64,000 nt of DNA from an uncultured Oscillospiraceae bacterium (GTDB lineage Bacteria; Bacillota; Clostridia; Oscillospirales; Acutalibacteraceae). The notes beneath the pieces were generated by a model that did not search any database, had not been told where the DNA came from, and worked only from the letters and a program-made list of their open reading frames with translations. The position numbers and the translations under genes are program-made. This document shows positions 37,449 to 46,270 of this stretch, piece after piece. The stretch covers positions 1-64,000 of the forward strand of contig CAJJLZ010000001.1 in assembly GCA_905192745.1 (NCBI GenBank), in the 5' to 3' direction. How positions within the stretch are numbered: position 1 is the stretch's first letter; the number at the start of each line of letters is the position of its first letter.

Positions 37449-38345
37449 ATGAAAATTTTGAATTTTGGCTCGCTGAATCTGGACAATGTGTATTCGGTGG
37501 ATCATTTTGTCCGCGCGGGCGAGACACTGTCCTCCGCCAGACTGGAAAAATTCAGCGGCGGCAAGGGCCTGAACCAGTCGCTGTCTCTGGCCCGGGCCGG
37601 CGCGGCGGTGTACCATGCCGGCTGTATCGGCGCGGACGGCGAAATGCTGCTCGGCCTGCTGAAGGAAAGCGGCGCCGACACGCGTTTTGTCCGCTGTGTG
37701 GATGGACCGAGCGGACATGCCATCATCCAGGTGGATAAGAACGGCCAAAACTGCATTTTGCTGTACGGCGGGGCCAATCAGGCCGTGACCGACGGGCTTG
37801 TGGACGAGGTGCTGGCTGAATTTGAGGCGGGCGACGTCCTGCTGCTTCAGAACGAAATCAACGATCTGGACTATATCGTTGAGAAGGCGGCGGACAAGGG
37901 GATGAAGATTGCCCTGAATCCCTCGCCCATTGGAGAGAACCTTTTCCGGCTCCCGCTGGAGAAAATCACCTATTTCATCCTGAACGAGATCGAGGGCAAG
38001 GAAATCACCGGGAAAAAGCTGGCCGACGATATTCTGGCGGAATTCCGCCGCCGGTATCCCGCGTGTGTTGTGGTGCTGACCCTCGGCAAGGACGGCGCGG
38101 TATACGACGATGGGCAAACCCGCTGCCAGCATGGGATTTATGATGTGCCGGTGGTGGATACCACTGCGGCGGGGGATACCTTTACCGGCTATTTTCTGAC
38201 CTGCATCACGAACGGGGAGACCCCGGCTTCCGCGCTGAAGAAGGCGTCGATCGCTTCCTCTCTGGCGGTTTCGGTCAAAGGCGCGGCGCCTTCCATCCCG
38301 ACGATGGAACAGGTGGAGAACGCCAATCTGTCTCTGGTGCGCTGA
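37449..38345 (+). CDS. PfkB family sugar kinase (ribokinase/fructokinase-like)
   Basis: 298 residues. It starts MKILNFGSLNLDNVYSVDHF, has the FSGGKGLNQSLSLARAG substrate motif and the C-terminal TTAAGDTFTGYF motif with the catalytic Asp. The ATG at 37449 gives the typical family N-terminus; an ATG at 37437 lies directly against the AGAAAGGA. It stands alone between terminators, upstream of the GH38 gene. In this setting it could phosphorylate fructose derived from mannose or a similar sugar (inference). Confidence 0.9.
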   Translation: MKILNFGSLNLDNVYSVDHFVRAGETLSSARLEKFSGGKGLNQSLSLARAGAAVYHAGCIGADGEMLLGLLKESGADTRFVRCVDGPSGHAIIQVDKNGQNCILLYGGANQAVTDGLVDEVLAEFEAGDVLLLQNEINDLDYIVEKAADKGMKIALNPSPIGENLFRLPLEKITYFILNEIEGKEITGKKLADDILAEFRRRYPACVVVLTLGKDGAVYDDGQTRCQHGIYDVPVVDTTAAGDTFTGYFLTCITNGETPASALKKASIASSLAVSVKGAAPSIPTMEQVENANLSLVR

Positions 38346-38422
38346 ACGAACCCGGAACGATCGGGCGGAGCCGGAGACCGGCACACGGCGGGCAACCTGC
38401 CGTGTGCTTTCCGGCTCGATGA

Positions 38423-38434
38423 GAAAACGATTAC
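38423..38434. promoter_or_regulatory. LacI/cre-type operator upstream of the alpha-mannosidase gene
   Basis: GAAAACGATTAC lies about 130 bases before the GH38 start, just after an imperfect hairpin (38383-38409) that may end the kinase transcript. Confidence 0.6.
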
Positions 38435-38566
38435 CTAACCCTATGTCCCGCCCGCCGGACGCGGCGCGGTCCCGGCGGTTCCGGCTGATTTTTGCCGGGA
38501 ATGCCGGAGGGCGAATCACCGGGTTTCTCCCGGAAGGAATCCAGAGAAAGAAAGGAAGGTTTTCGC

Positions 38567-41500
38567 ATGGGAAACCTCAATATTGATTTTGTCGAAATGC
38601 TGGGGAAACCCGATTTCGGCAAGGGTGCGGCCTCATTCCGCGAATTTGAAAAGGCGTTTGTCGCCGTGCGGGAAAAGATCGAGGAAGCGATTTACACCCC
38701 GGTCGCTAATCTGTCGATCGAAGCCTATGTAACCAAGGAACCGGTGCCGTACGCCGAGCGCACCGCCGGCCGGCATATCACCCCCGCTGTCGGCGACACC
38801 TGGGGGGAGCTTTTCGATTGCGCCTGGTTCCATTTTTGCGGGCAGGTTCCGCCGCAGGCGAAGGGGAAAAAGGTCTCCCTGCTGATCGATTTTTCGGGCG
38901 AGGGGCTGGTGTTCGACGCGAACGGCGAGCCGCTGAAGGGGCTGACCAGCGTCACCACCACCGATGAATTTCCCCTCGGTTTATGGGGAAAAAAGACGGT
39001 GGAGGTCAGCGACTGCTCCACCGGGGACGAACCGGTGGATCTCTGGGTAGACGCCGGCTGCAACGATCTGCAGGGGCAGTATCGCAACGACGGCCGGGTG
39101 AAGGAGGCGTCCATCGTAACGGTGGACACGCTGGCCCGCGACCTGTTTTATGATTTCACCGTCTGCCTGAGTCTGTATGTCGGTCTGTGCGAAAACGACG
39201 ACGCTTATGCGGACGAGGTGCTCCCCGTGATGCTGGAGGCGTCCCGTCTGCTCGGGACCGTTACGCGGGAAAGTATGCAGGCGGCCCGCGCCACGCTGGC
39301 AAAGCTGCTGGAGCGGGAAAACGACACGATCGAGCTTGAATATTCCTCCATCGGGCATTCCCATCTCGACCTGATTTTCCTCTGGCCGGAGCGGGAGACT
39401 ATCCGCAAGGGCGCGCGGACCTATTCCACCGCCCTGTATCTTATGGAGAAGTACCCCTTTTATAAATTCGGGTGCAGCCAGCCCCAAATCTATGTCTGGA
39501 TGCGGGAGCATTACCCTTCCATCTACAAACGGATCAGAGAACGGGTGAAGGAGGGGCGCTGGGAATGCCAGGGCTGTTTCTGGGTGGAGATGGACACCAA
39601 CCTCCCGGCCGGCGAATCGCTGGTGCGGCAGATTCTGTACGGCAAGCGGTTCTTTATGGATGAGTTCGGCAAGGAGATGAAGGTCGGCTTCCTCCCCGAC
39701 GTATTTGGGTATTCGGCCGCCCTGCCCCAACTGTTGGTCAAGAGCGGCACCCCCTATTTCATGACCCAGAAGCTTTCCATGAACGATACCAACCGCTTCC
39801 CGCGGCACACCTTCCTGTGGAAGGGAATCGACGGCAGCGAGGTGCTCACCCACATGCTGCCGGAGGACAGCTACAACAGCGCCGCCGTCCCCCAGATGGC
39901 GATCTATGGGCTGCACCACTACACCGATCTCGACCGCTGCGGCGAAGCGCTCCAGCTTTACGGGATCGGGGACGGCGGCGGCGGGCCGGGATATGAGCAT
40001 CTGGAACGGATTAAACGCCAGAAAAATCTCAAGGGGGTGCCGCCGCTCCGCCCGGAATTCTGCATCGATTTCTTTGAGCGGATCAACCGAAAGCGGGATA
40101 CCTACCGGAAATGGGTGGGCGAGTTGTATTTCGAGCGGCATCAGGGGACCTATACCTCCATTGCCAAAGGGAAGATGTATAACCGGCTGATGGAGATTAA
40201 GCTCCATCATACCGAATGGCTGTACACTCTCGCCGCCCTGCGGCTGGGAACCCCCTATCCCCACGACCGGCTGGAGGAAATCTGGAAGGAAATGCTGCTG
40301 TATCAGTTCCACGACTGCCTGCCGGGTTCCTCCATCAAGCGGGCGTATGAGGAGACCCACGCCCGGTATCGTCTTCTGCTGGAGGAGCTGGACCGGATGA
40401 TCGCGGAGGCGGAGACCTTGCTGGCCGGAGCCGCCGACACCGCGGCGATGGCCGAACCGGTCGCGGTGTTCAATCCTTCCTCCTGGGAGCGGACGGAGAC
40501 GATCGAGTTCGCCGGCCGGCAGCTTTCGGTGACGGTGCCGCCTCTGGGATATGCCGTGGCCGACATGGCCGGGGTGCCGGCTGCCGAGGAAAAGGCCGCG
40601 CCCTCCGACCGGCTGGAGAACGACCGCCTTCGCGCGGCGTTCAATCCGGATGGGACGATCGCCTCCCTGTTTGACAAGGAGGAGGGCCGTGAGATCCTGC
40701 GGCAGAATACGGTGGGTAATGCGTTGAGACTTTATGACGATGAGTATACACACTGGGATATCAACAAGGGCTACCTGACCTGTACGCCTGAGCAGGCGAA
40801 GCTGGTCTCCGCCCGCGGCTTTGTCCGGGGCGTGGTGCAGGGAATCGCCATGGAGTATACCATCGGCCAATCCAGAATTCTCCAGACCGTGACGCTGAAG
40901 GACGGCTCCAGACAGCTCGACTTCGAGACCACGGTGGAATGGAAGGAAACCTACAAGATGCTGCGCGCCTCTTTTCCGGTGGATATCGTGACCGACACGG
41001 CCCGCTGTGAAATCCAGTACGGCCACATCCAGCGCCCCACCCATCAGAACACCACTTGGGATCAGGCCAAGTTCGAGGTATGCGCCCACAAATGGGTGGA
41101 TATGGCGGACAACGGGTACGGCGTCGCTCTGCTGAACAACGGCAAATACGGCTATAAAATCTGGGATAATGTGCTGGATATCGATCTGCTCCGCAGCCAG
41201 ATGTGCCCCTGCGAGGACGGGGACAAGGGCGTGCACACCTTTACCTATTCCATCCTGCCCCATGCCGGAAACGTGATCGACGGCGGCGTGGTCCGCGCCG
41301 GCTGTGAGCTGAATATGCCTCTGCTGGCGCTGAAAGCGGCCGGGGACGGGGGGAAGACTCTGCCCTCCCGCGATATGCTGGCCTTTACCGATCAGCCGAA
41401 TATCCTGATCGACGCGGTGAAGCGGGCGGAGGATACCGACGGGTATATTCTGCGGCTGTACGAAGCCGGCGGAAAGCGTACCCGGGCGCATATTACCCTG

Positions 41501-41647
41501 AACGGGCTGCGGGCGAAGGGGCTGACCGACCTGCTCGAACGGCCTGTTTCGGAAGAGGAGGCGGCGAAGTTCACCGCCGACGCCTCCGGCTTTGCGCTGG
41601 ATTTCCATCCCTTTGAGGTGCATACGGTCCTTGTCCGCCCGGAGTAA
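38567..41647 (+). CDS. GH38 alpha-mannosidase
   Basis: 1026 residues without a signal peptide. The zinc-binding motif GHSHLD (His264, His266 or nearby, Asp268) is followed by the catalytic LPDVFGY (nucleophile Asp about 378), in the GH38 order. An N-terminal beta domain and a long C-terminal beta-sandwich portion complete the family architecture. It cleaves alpha-mannosidic bonds from imported oligomannosides. AAGGAAGG precedes the ATG at 38567; an in-frame ATG 75 bases upstream lacks one. An operator lies upstream. With the D-lyxose/D-mannose isomerase-like gene at 48.5 kb it suggests mannose-containing glycans as substrate. Confidence 0.93.
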   Translation: MGNLNIDFVEMLGKPDFGKGAASFREFEKAFVAVREKIEEAIYTPVANLSIEAYVTKEPVPYAERTAGRHITPAVGDTWGELFDCAWFHFCGQVPPQAKGKKVSLLIDFSGEGLVFDANGEPLKGLTSVTTTDEFPLGLWGKKTVEVSDCSTGDEPVDLWVDAGCNDLQGQYRNDGRVKEASIVTVDTLARDLFYDFTVCLSLYVGLCENDDAYADEVLPVMLEASRLLGTVTRESMQAARATLAKLLERENDTIELEYSSIGHSHLDLIFLWPERETIRKGARTYSTALYLMEKYPFYKFGCSQPQIYVWMREHYPSIYKRIRERVKEGRWECQGCFWVEMDTNLPAGESLVRQILYGKRFFMDEFGKEMKVGFLPDVFGYSAALPQLLVKSGTPYFMTQKLSMNDTNRFPRHTFLWKGIDGSEVLTHMLPEDSYNSAAVPQMAIYGLHHYTDLDRCGEALQLYGIGDGGGGPGYEHLERIKRQKNLKGVPPLRPEFCIDFFERINRKRDTYRKWVGELYFERHQGTYTSIAKGKMYNRLMEIKLHHTEWLYTLAALRLGTPYPHDRLEEIWKEMLLYQFHDCLPGSSIKRAYEETHARYRLLLEELDRMIAEAETLLAGAADTAAMAEPVAVFNPSSWERTETIEFAGRQLSVTVPPLGYAVADMAGVPAAEEKAAPSDRLENDRLRAAFNPDGTIASLFDKEEGREILRQNTVGNALRLYDDEYTHWDINKGYLTCTPEQAKLVSARGFVRGVVQGIAMEYTIGQSRILQTVTLKDGSRQLDFETTVEWKETYKMLRASFPVDIVTDTARCEIQYGHIQRPTHQNTTWDQAKFEVCAHKWVDMADNGYGVALLNNGKYGYKIWDNVLDIDLLRSQMCPCEDGDKGVHTFTYSILPHAGNVIDGGVVRAGCELNMPLLALKAAGDGGKTLPSRDMLAFTDQPNILIDAVKRAEDTDGYILRLYEAGGKRTRAHITLNGLRAKGLTDLLERPVSEEEAAKFTADASGFALDFHPFEVHTVLVRPE

Positions 41648-41669
41648 TCCGGAGAGGACGGATTTCCGC

Positions 41670-41698
41670 TTGCGGGCGGACGGAATGTCTGCTATACT
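41670..41698 (+). promoter_or_regulatory. Possible promoter of the GNAT gene
   Basis: TTGCGG (41670-41675), a 17-bp spacer and TATACT (41693-41698). The -35 box is poor; the leader would be about 150 bases. Confidence 0.4.
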
Positions 41699-41776
41699 TT
41701 GTGCGGGGGAATCCCCCAAAATTGTTTTTAGGAGACTGCTGTTTGAAGAACAACACCTTGGAGATTGTTGGCTGAC

Positions 41777-41821
41777 CGGGAGGTTTGCGTAAAACAGTCT
41801 CAAAAACTCACAAACCTCCCG
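41777..41821. other. Hairpin in the leader of the GNAT gene
   Basis: Perfect 11-bp arms (41777-41787 and 41811-41821) with a 23-nt loop. The loop segment AAAACAGTCTC is partly complementary to a GGAGACTGCTGTTT segment upstream (41731-41744), so alternative folds are possible. No known riboswitch is recognised. Confidence 0.4.
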
Positions 41822-41857
41822 AAATTGACAGGAAACAGTTTTAGGAGGAGTTATCGT

Positions 41858-42490
41858 ATGAACACGATGAAAAACGACTGCAGGATCCGTTTGGAGACAC
41901 CGGCGGATTACCGCGAAGTGGAAAACCTGACGCGGGAGGCGTTCTGGAACGTTTACCGCCCGGGATGCCTGGAGCATTACATCCTGCACAGCTATCGCGG
42001 CAAACCGGATTTTGTTCCGGAGCTGGATTTTGTGCTGGAAAAGAACGGGACGATTATCGGCCATGTGATGTATGTCCGCTCGGAGATAGCGGCGGACGAT
42101 GGAAGGCGCATTCCGATTATGACCTTTGGTCCCATCAGCATCGCCCCCCGGTATCAGCGGATGGGTTATGGGGCTCTTCTTCTGCGGCATTCGATGGACG
42201 AGGCCGGGAAGTGCGGAGCGGGGGCGCTGGCGATTACCGGCTCGATCGGTTTCTATGGCAAATCCGGCTTTGTGACGGCCAGCACCAAAGGCATCCACTA
42301 TTTTGCCGAGCCCAGAACCGAGGAGGTTCCCTATTTTCTGATTAAGGAACTGGAGCCCGGCTTTCTGGACGGGATCACCGGCGTGTACAGGGATCCGGAG
42401 GGGTATTTTTTGGATGAAGCGGAGGCGGAGAAATTCGACGCTCAGTTTCCGCCGAAGGAAAAGCAGAAGCTGCCCGGGCAGCTCGCATAG
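41858..42490 (+). CDS. GNAT family N-acetyltransferase
   Basis: 210 residues. The acetyl-CoA-binding region reads SIAPRYQRMGYGALLL, and the following GSIGFYGKSGF segment is typical of GNAT proteins. The N-terminus has RLETPADYREVENLTREAF. AGGAGGAG precedes the ATG. The substrate is unknown. It sits between GH38 and the LacI regulator and ends at a long palindrome that may be its terminator. Confidence 0.85.
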   Translation: MNTMKNDCRIRLETPADYREVENLTREAFWNVYRPGCLEHYILHSYRGKPDFVPELDFVLEKNGTIIGHVMYVRSEIAADDGRRIPIMTFGPISIAPRYQRMGYGALLLRHSMDEAGKCGAGALAITGSIGFYGKSGFVTASTKGIHYFAEPRTEEVPYFLIKELEPGFLDGITGVYRDPEGYFLDEAEAEKFDAQFPPKEKQKLPGQLA

Positions 42491-42514
42491 CGGTCAGAAC
42501 GTGGCAACGGTATA

Positions 42515-42571
42515 ACAAGACAAAGAAAGCGCTGCAAAACGATTCGTTTTGCAGCGCTTTCTTTGTCTTGT
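42515..42571. repeat. Perfect 57-bp palindrome
   Basis: Two exact 28-base arms (42515-42542 and 42544-42571) around a single central T. The centre AAAACGATTCGTTTT contains the operator-like core AAAACGATT. It lies 25 bases after the GNAT stop codon. It could act as a terminator hairpin, though it is not followed by a T-run, as an extended regulator site, or both. Confidence 0.85.
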
Positions 42572-42626
42572 GCGCCGAATGGACGGCGAACGGTGCGGTT
42601 TGGCAAAATCAACCGGATTTTGCATA

Positions 42627-42638
42627 GAAAACGATTCC
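42627..42638. promoter_or_regulatory. Weak LacI/cre-type operator
   Basis: GAAAACGATTCC, one of two operator-like sites upstream of the LacI-family gene. Its right half is degenerate. The rest of 42572-42878 holds a possible TTGTTT-17-TATAAT promoter near 42718-42745 but no recognisable gene. Confidence 0.35.
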
Positions 42639-42878
42639 CTGCGAGCGGGATGTCTCGGATTGACTTTTTTGTTGTTTTATCCGGCGAACGCGGGATTTTT
42701 CACAAAATGGGCTCTTGTTTTTCTGGATGATTTCGAGTATAATATCCATATATCCATGATATTCCATGATGAAGTCCGGCTGCGTAACAGTTTTCCCTTG
42801 ATGGGAAGGCGAAGGCGCGGATGGACGTTGTGACGAAAGCAGGGCCCGTATTTTCGTGTCTTTTGTTCAGCGTTTTCA

Positions 42879-42907
42879 TTGACATTTTCTTTTTTTTGTT
42901 ATAAAAT
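42879..42907 (+). promoter_or_regulatory. Promoter of the LacI-family regulator gene
   Basis: Consensus TTGACA (42879-42884), a 17-bp spacer and TAAAAT (42902-42907). Confidence 0.75.
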
Positions 42908-42910
42908 AAG

Positions 42911-42922
42911 GTAAACGATTAC
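42911..42922. promoter_or_regulatory. LacI/cre-type operator at the regulator's own start site
   Basis: GTAAACGATTAC lies at the predicted transcription start of the LacI-family gene, implying autoregulation. It is identical to the core at 5735-5746. Confidence 0.75.
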
Positions 42923-42952
42923 GCATCGTTTGTTCAACGGAGGGTGGGAATC

Positions 42953-43957
42953 TTGAAAAAGAATTTGTCGATAAAAGATATTTCGGCAATGTCGGGGGTT
43001 TCCATTGCAACGGTTTCCCGGATCATCAACGGAAACGGCCGGTATTCCAAGGAGACCGAGGAAAAGGTAAAGGCGATCATCCGGGAAAACCATTATGTTC
43101 CCAGTATGGTGGCCAAGGGGCTGCGTACCCACCGGATGGATAACATCGGTATCATCGTGCCGGACATCACCAACGAATTTTTCGTGAAGCTGGTGCATGA
43201 GCTGGAGTCCGCTCTGTTTGCATCGGGCTATTCCTCGTTTATCTGCAACACCAACGAGAATGTGGAGATCGAGCAGAAATATCTCCAGATGCTCAAAATG
43301 CAGAATGTCAGCGGGCTGATCTACATAAGCGGCGGGTACAACAGCGACTACAAGGAGCTGGCCGATATCCCCACTGTGTTTATCGACCGAGTCCCGAACC
43401 GCACCCGGAATACCGAAAAATTTGTGATGATCGAATCGGATAACCGTCAGGGCGGTTATATCGCCACCCGGGAGCTGTTGGAAAAAGGCTGCCGCCGGAT
43501 TCTGATGCTGACCGACCGCCGCCGCCTTTCCAGCCAGAAGGAACGCGTGGACGGTTACGTAGGCGCGCACGAGGATTACCGTATCCCCTGCGATGAAAAG
43601 TATATTATCGATCTCGACAGCATCGATTTCCGGAGCGCGCACGACCGGATCGCCGCGCTGCTGGAGGACGGAATGGCTTTCGACGGCATTTTCGCAACCA
43701 CCGACTGGCTGGCGCTCGGCGCCTATGTGGCCCTGATTACCCATCATGTGAAGGTGCCGGATCAGGTGAAAATCGTAGGCTTCGACGATATCTCGGTCGC
43801 CGAATTCAACGCGCTGCCGATCACAACCGTGCACCAGCAGGTGGATATCATCGGGCAGACGGCGGTCAAATCGCTGCTGCAGATGGTACAGAACAAGCCG
43901 GTCAAGAGCCGCGAAAACGTGGTTCCCGTCTATCTGGTAAAACGCCAGTCAACCTGA
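42953..43957 (+). CDS. LacI-family transcriptional regulator
   Basis: 334 residues. The N-terminal helix-turn-helix and hinge (IKDISAMSGVSIATVSRIIN, then KAIIRENHYVPSMVAKGL) precede a periplasmic-binding-protein-like sugar domain (NIGIIVPDITNEFFVKL; GIFATTDWLALGAY). TTG 42953 is chosen because CGGAGGG precedes it by 8 bases and it gives the usual short N-terminal arm; a GTG at 42944 overlaps the binding site. It is the only LacI-type regulator in the window, its own start carries an operator, and the same operator recurs in front of the carbohydrate genes, so it is the leading candidate regulator of the cluster. The inducer is unknown. Confidence 0.93.
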   Translation: MKKNLSIKDISAMSGVSIATVSRIINGNGRYSKETEEKVKAIIRENHYVPSMVAKGLRTHRMDNIGIIVPDITNEFFVKLVHELESALFASGYSSFICNTNENVEIEQKYLQMLKMQNVSGLIYISGGYNSDYKELADIPTVFIDRVPNRTRNTEKFVMIESDNRQGGYIATRELLEKGCRRILMLTDRRRLSSQKERVDGYVGAHEDYRIPCDEKYIIDLDSIDFRSAHDRIAALLEDGMAFDGIFATTDWLALGAYVALITHHVKVPDQVKIVGFDDISVAEFNALPITTVHQQVDIIGQTAVKSLLQMVQNKPVKSRENVVPVYLVKRQST

Positions 43958-44072
43958 TTTTCAGCCTTTATCCCATCCCGCGTTCCGGGGGCGAAAAGAA
44001 GGGGAGCCGAAGGAAATAAAGAAAATCGCAGAGCACGGGGAAACCGCTGTTCTGTATTTTCATGCCGGGAGA

Positions 44073-44084
44073 GTAAACGTTTAC
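44073..44084. promoter_or_regulatory. LacI/cre-type operator upstream of the epimerase gene
   Basis: The perfect palindrome GTAAACGTTTAC, identical to the site at 4882-4893, about 180 bases before the epimerase start. I find no convincing promoter next to it. Confidence 0.7.
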
Positions 44085-44111
44085 GCCATGCTTTCTTCCC
44101 TGCCGCCGCGC

Positions 44112-44153
44112 TTTGCCCGCCGGGGAGGGACGTTGACTTTCCCGGCGGGCAAA
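44112..44153. other. Perfect 13-bp inverted repeat
   Basis: Arms 44112-44124 and 44141-44153 with a 16-nt loop, between the operator and the epimerase gene. A regulatory mRNA structure is possible. Nothing else is recognised in 43958-44260. Confidence 0.45.
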
Positions 44154-44260
44154 ACGCCGCAGCGGACCGATGGCGGCAGGAGAAACGAATGCCGTCTGTG
44201 AAAACGTTCCCGCACCTTCTGCCCGGAAGAAGCCGGAGAATGAAGAGAGGATGCATCCCT

Positions 44261-44989
44261 ATGAATTGTACGATGAAGCCGGCGGGCCGGCCGGAAGAAA
44301 TGAAAAAGCCGCCGATTTTTTCCGCGTCGCTGATGTGTATGAATATGCTGGAAATGAAAGAGCAGTTCCGTGTCCTCAACGAGCGGATCCAGATGTATCA
44401 TGTCGATATCATGGACGGCCATTTCTGCAAAAACATCACGTTATCCCCGGATTTTGTCAAGGTATGCGCCACGGTAGCCAAGCATCCGATTGACGTGCAT
44501 CTGATGGTAGAGTATCCGGGCGATTATATCGACCACCTGATCGCCTGCGGTGCGGCGGTGATCTCTCCCCACGCGGAGACCATCAATGTGGATGCGTTCC
44601 GCACCATCGACAAGGTGAAATCGGCCGGCTGTCAGATGGGCGTGGTGCTGAACCCGGCCACGCCGCTGAGCGCCGTGTCCCATTACCTGAATCATATTGA
44701 TCTGCTGACCATCATGACGGTGGATGTGGGATATTCCGGCGGCAAATTTGTGCCGGAGATGCTGGAGAAGATCCGCGAGGCGGCCCGCATCCGGGAGGAA
44801 CGGGGCCTGCAGTATGTCATTCAGGTGGACGGGGCCTGCAACGCCGCTAATTTCAAGGCGATGGACGAAGCGGGCGCCGAGGCGTATGTGGTTGGAAACA
44901 CCGGCCTGTTTGCCATGGACCCCGATCTGAAAAAAGCGGCGGACATTTTGTATGAGAACTTTTCCCGGGAAACCGGCCGCCGTTTGTAA
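44261..44989 (+). CDS. Ribulose-phosphate 3-epimerase family protein, allulose-6-phosphate epimerase-like
   Basis: 242 residues. Family motifs are FSASLMCMN, YHVDIMDGHF (metal ligands), HPIDVHLMVEYP, MTVDVGYSGGKF and IQVDGACN. The LMCMN variant and the neighbouring ROK kinase resemble D-allulose-6-phosphate 3-epimerase (AlsE) rather than the pentose-phosphate enzyme Rpe, whose sequence usually reads SILSAD. The start at 44261 has an AGAGAGG site; alternatives at 44189 and 44300 are possible. It would feed fructose-6-phosphate. Confidence 0.8.
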   Translation: MNCTMKPAGRPEEMKKPPIFSASLMCMNMLEMKEQFRVLNERIQMYHVDIMDGHFCKNITLSPDFVKVCATVAKHPIDVHLMVEYPGDYIDHLIACGAAVISPHAETINVDAFRTIDKVKSAGCQMGVVLNPATPLSAVSHYLNHIDLLTIMTVDVGYSGGKFVPEMLEKIREAARIREERGLQYVIQVDGACNAANFKAMDEAGAEAYVVGNTGLFAMDPDLKKAADILYENFSRETGRRL

Positions 44990-45248
44990 ACACGCGCGAA
45001 ACGGACAAGGAAAAGCCGTTGGAGGACGGCGGTCCGCCCTGTGGGGGGGACGCGGGGGCATGGAAGCAGCTTCGGCGTTTCCCGGCTGAACCGCCGGATA
45101 AACAGCGCAGCAGTTTGGAAGAGGAAGAGGGCTGATTTTTCCCGTCCCGGTAATTCCCGCCGTTTCGGCGGGAAGGGGAGTGACGCGCCGCCGGGAAACC
45201 AACGGCGTCCGTCGTGGGCAATCACAATTAAGGGAGGCATTTCCTGTT

Positions 45249-46202
45249 ATGCGACCGACATGCATTATGGGTATGGACATCGGCGGCACCAATGTCCGTG
45301 CCGGTCTGGTGGATAAAGAGAATACGCTGTATGATTTCCGGATCATCAACACCCAGGCTTTGCGCACGGGGAAGGACGGCGAAGGGTTTGTCGAAAATCT
45401 GGCGGACCGAATCGAAGCGTTTCTGGAAGCGCACCGCGCGGATTTTGAAATTGCCGGCGTTTCGGTGGGGCTTCCGTCCACGATTGATAAGACCCGGCGG
45501 GTGGTTCTTTCCACCCCGAATATCGAGGGGCTGAATAATATCCCGATCGCGGATATTCTGGAAAAGCGGCTGAATCTGCCGGTGTATATTAACCGTGACG
45601 TGAATATGCTGTTCTACCGCGACCTGAATCAGTTCCATATCGGCAACGGGTGCGTAGCGCTGGGCTGCTATATCGGCACCGGCTTCGGCAACGCCATTTA
45701 TGTGAACGGAGATATCCTGCTGGGAAAAAACGGCGTAGCGGGCGAGCTCGGACATATTCCCATGGTGGGCCGGCGCGGCTGCTGCGGCTGCGGGAACGAG
45801 GCGTGCATTGAGATCCTTGCTTCCGGCCGTTATCTGGAGGAACTGGTGGCGACCAGATTCCCGGATGTGGAGATTAGCAAGGTTTTCACCCAATACGCCG
45901 ATCATCCCCTGATCCGGGAATATATCGAGTATCTTTCTATCCCGATCGCGACCGAAATCAATATTTTTGATCCGGATTATATTGTGCTGGGAGGCGGAAT
46001 CCTGCAGATGGAAGCGTTCCCGGTCGCCGAGCTCGAAGCCAATATCTACCGGCATTCCCGCAAGCCTTATCCCGCGGACGGCCTGATGATCCTGTATTCC
46101 GAGGCGGCGCAGGAAAACGGCGTGATCGGCGCGGGAATTTACGGCTTTGCGGCGCGGGAAAAAGCAAACAAGAATTCCGCCATTCAGCAGAAACGGGCCT
46201 GA
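45249..46202 (+). CDS. ROK family sugar kinase, D-allose kinase-like
   Basis: 317 residues. The N-terminal ATP motif MGMDIGGTNVRAGLVD, the GELGHIPM substrate-binding segment and the zinc-binding cluster GCCGCGNEACIE are all present. There is no helix-turn-helix, so it is a kinase, not a ROK repressor. AGGGAGG lies 11 bases before the ATG. Its place 259 bases after the AlsE-like epimerase mirrors the alsE-alsK pair of allose catabolism. Glucose, mannose or fructose remain possible substrates. Confidence 0.85.
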   Translation: MRPTCIMGMDIGGTNVRAGLVDKENTLYDFRIINTQALRTGKDGEGFVENLADRIEAFLEAHRADFEIAGVSVGLPSTIDKTRRVVLSTPNIEGLNNIPIADILEKRLNLPVYINRDVNMLFYRDLNQFHIGNGCVALGCYIGTGFGNAIYVNGDILLGKNGVAGELGHIPMVGRRGCCGCGNEACIEILASGRYLEELVATRFPDVEISKVFTQYADHPLIREYIEYLSIPIATEINIFDPDYIVLGGGILQMEAFPVAELEANIYRHSRKPYPADGLMILYSEAAQENGVIGAGIYGFAAREKANKNSAIQQKRA

Positions 46203-46270
46203 TCCGGTTCGGAAGAAACGGGGGCCGGCGGAAAAACGCGGAAAACGGAGCGGCAGGGGGAGAACCGGGC

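Noticed and set aside
38981..42298. A 1105-codon open frame on the minus strand opposite GH38 and GNAT genes
   Set aside because: Antisense shadow of two clear genes; no RBS-supported start and no recognisable domain.
42549..42833. A 94-codon ORF before the lacI gene
   Set aside because: Starts inside the 57-bp palindrome, no RBS, Phe/Arg-rich composition; better explained as regulatory sequence.
43958..44260. Possible promoter TTGACT at 44133
   Set aside because: It lies in the loop and arm of an inverted repeat and has no acceptable -10 box at the right distance.
44990..45248. Possible small gene between the epimerase and ROK kinase genes
   Set aside because: Only a frame extension of the kinase and a frame without RBS are present; I see no feature here.
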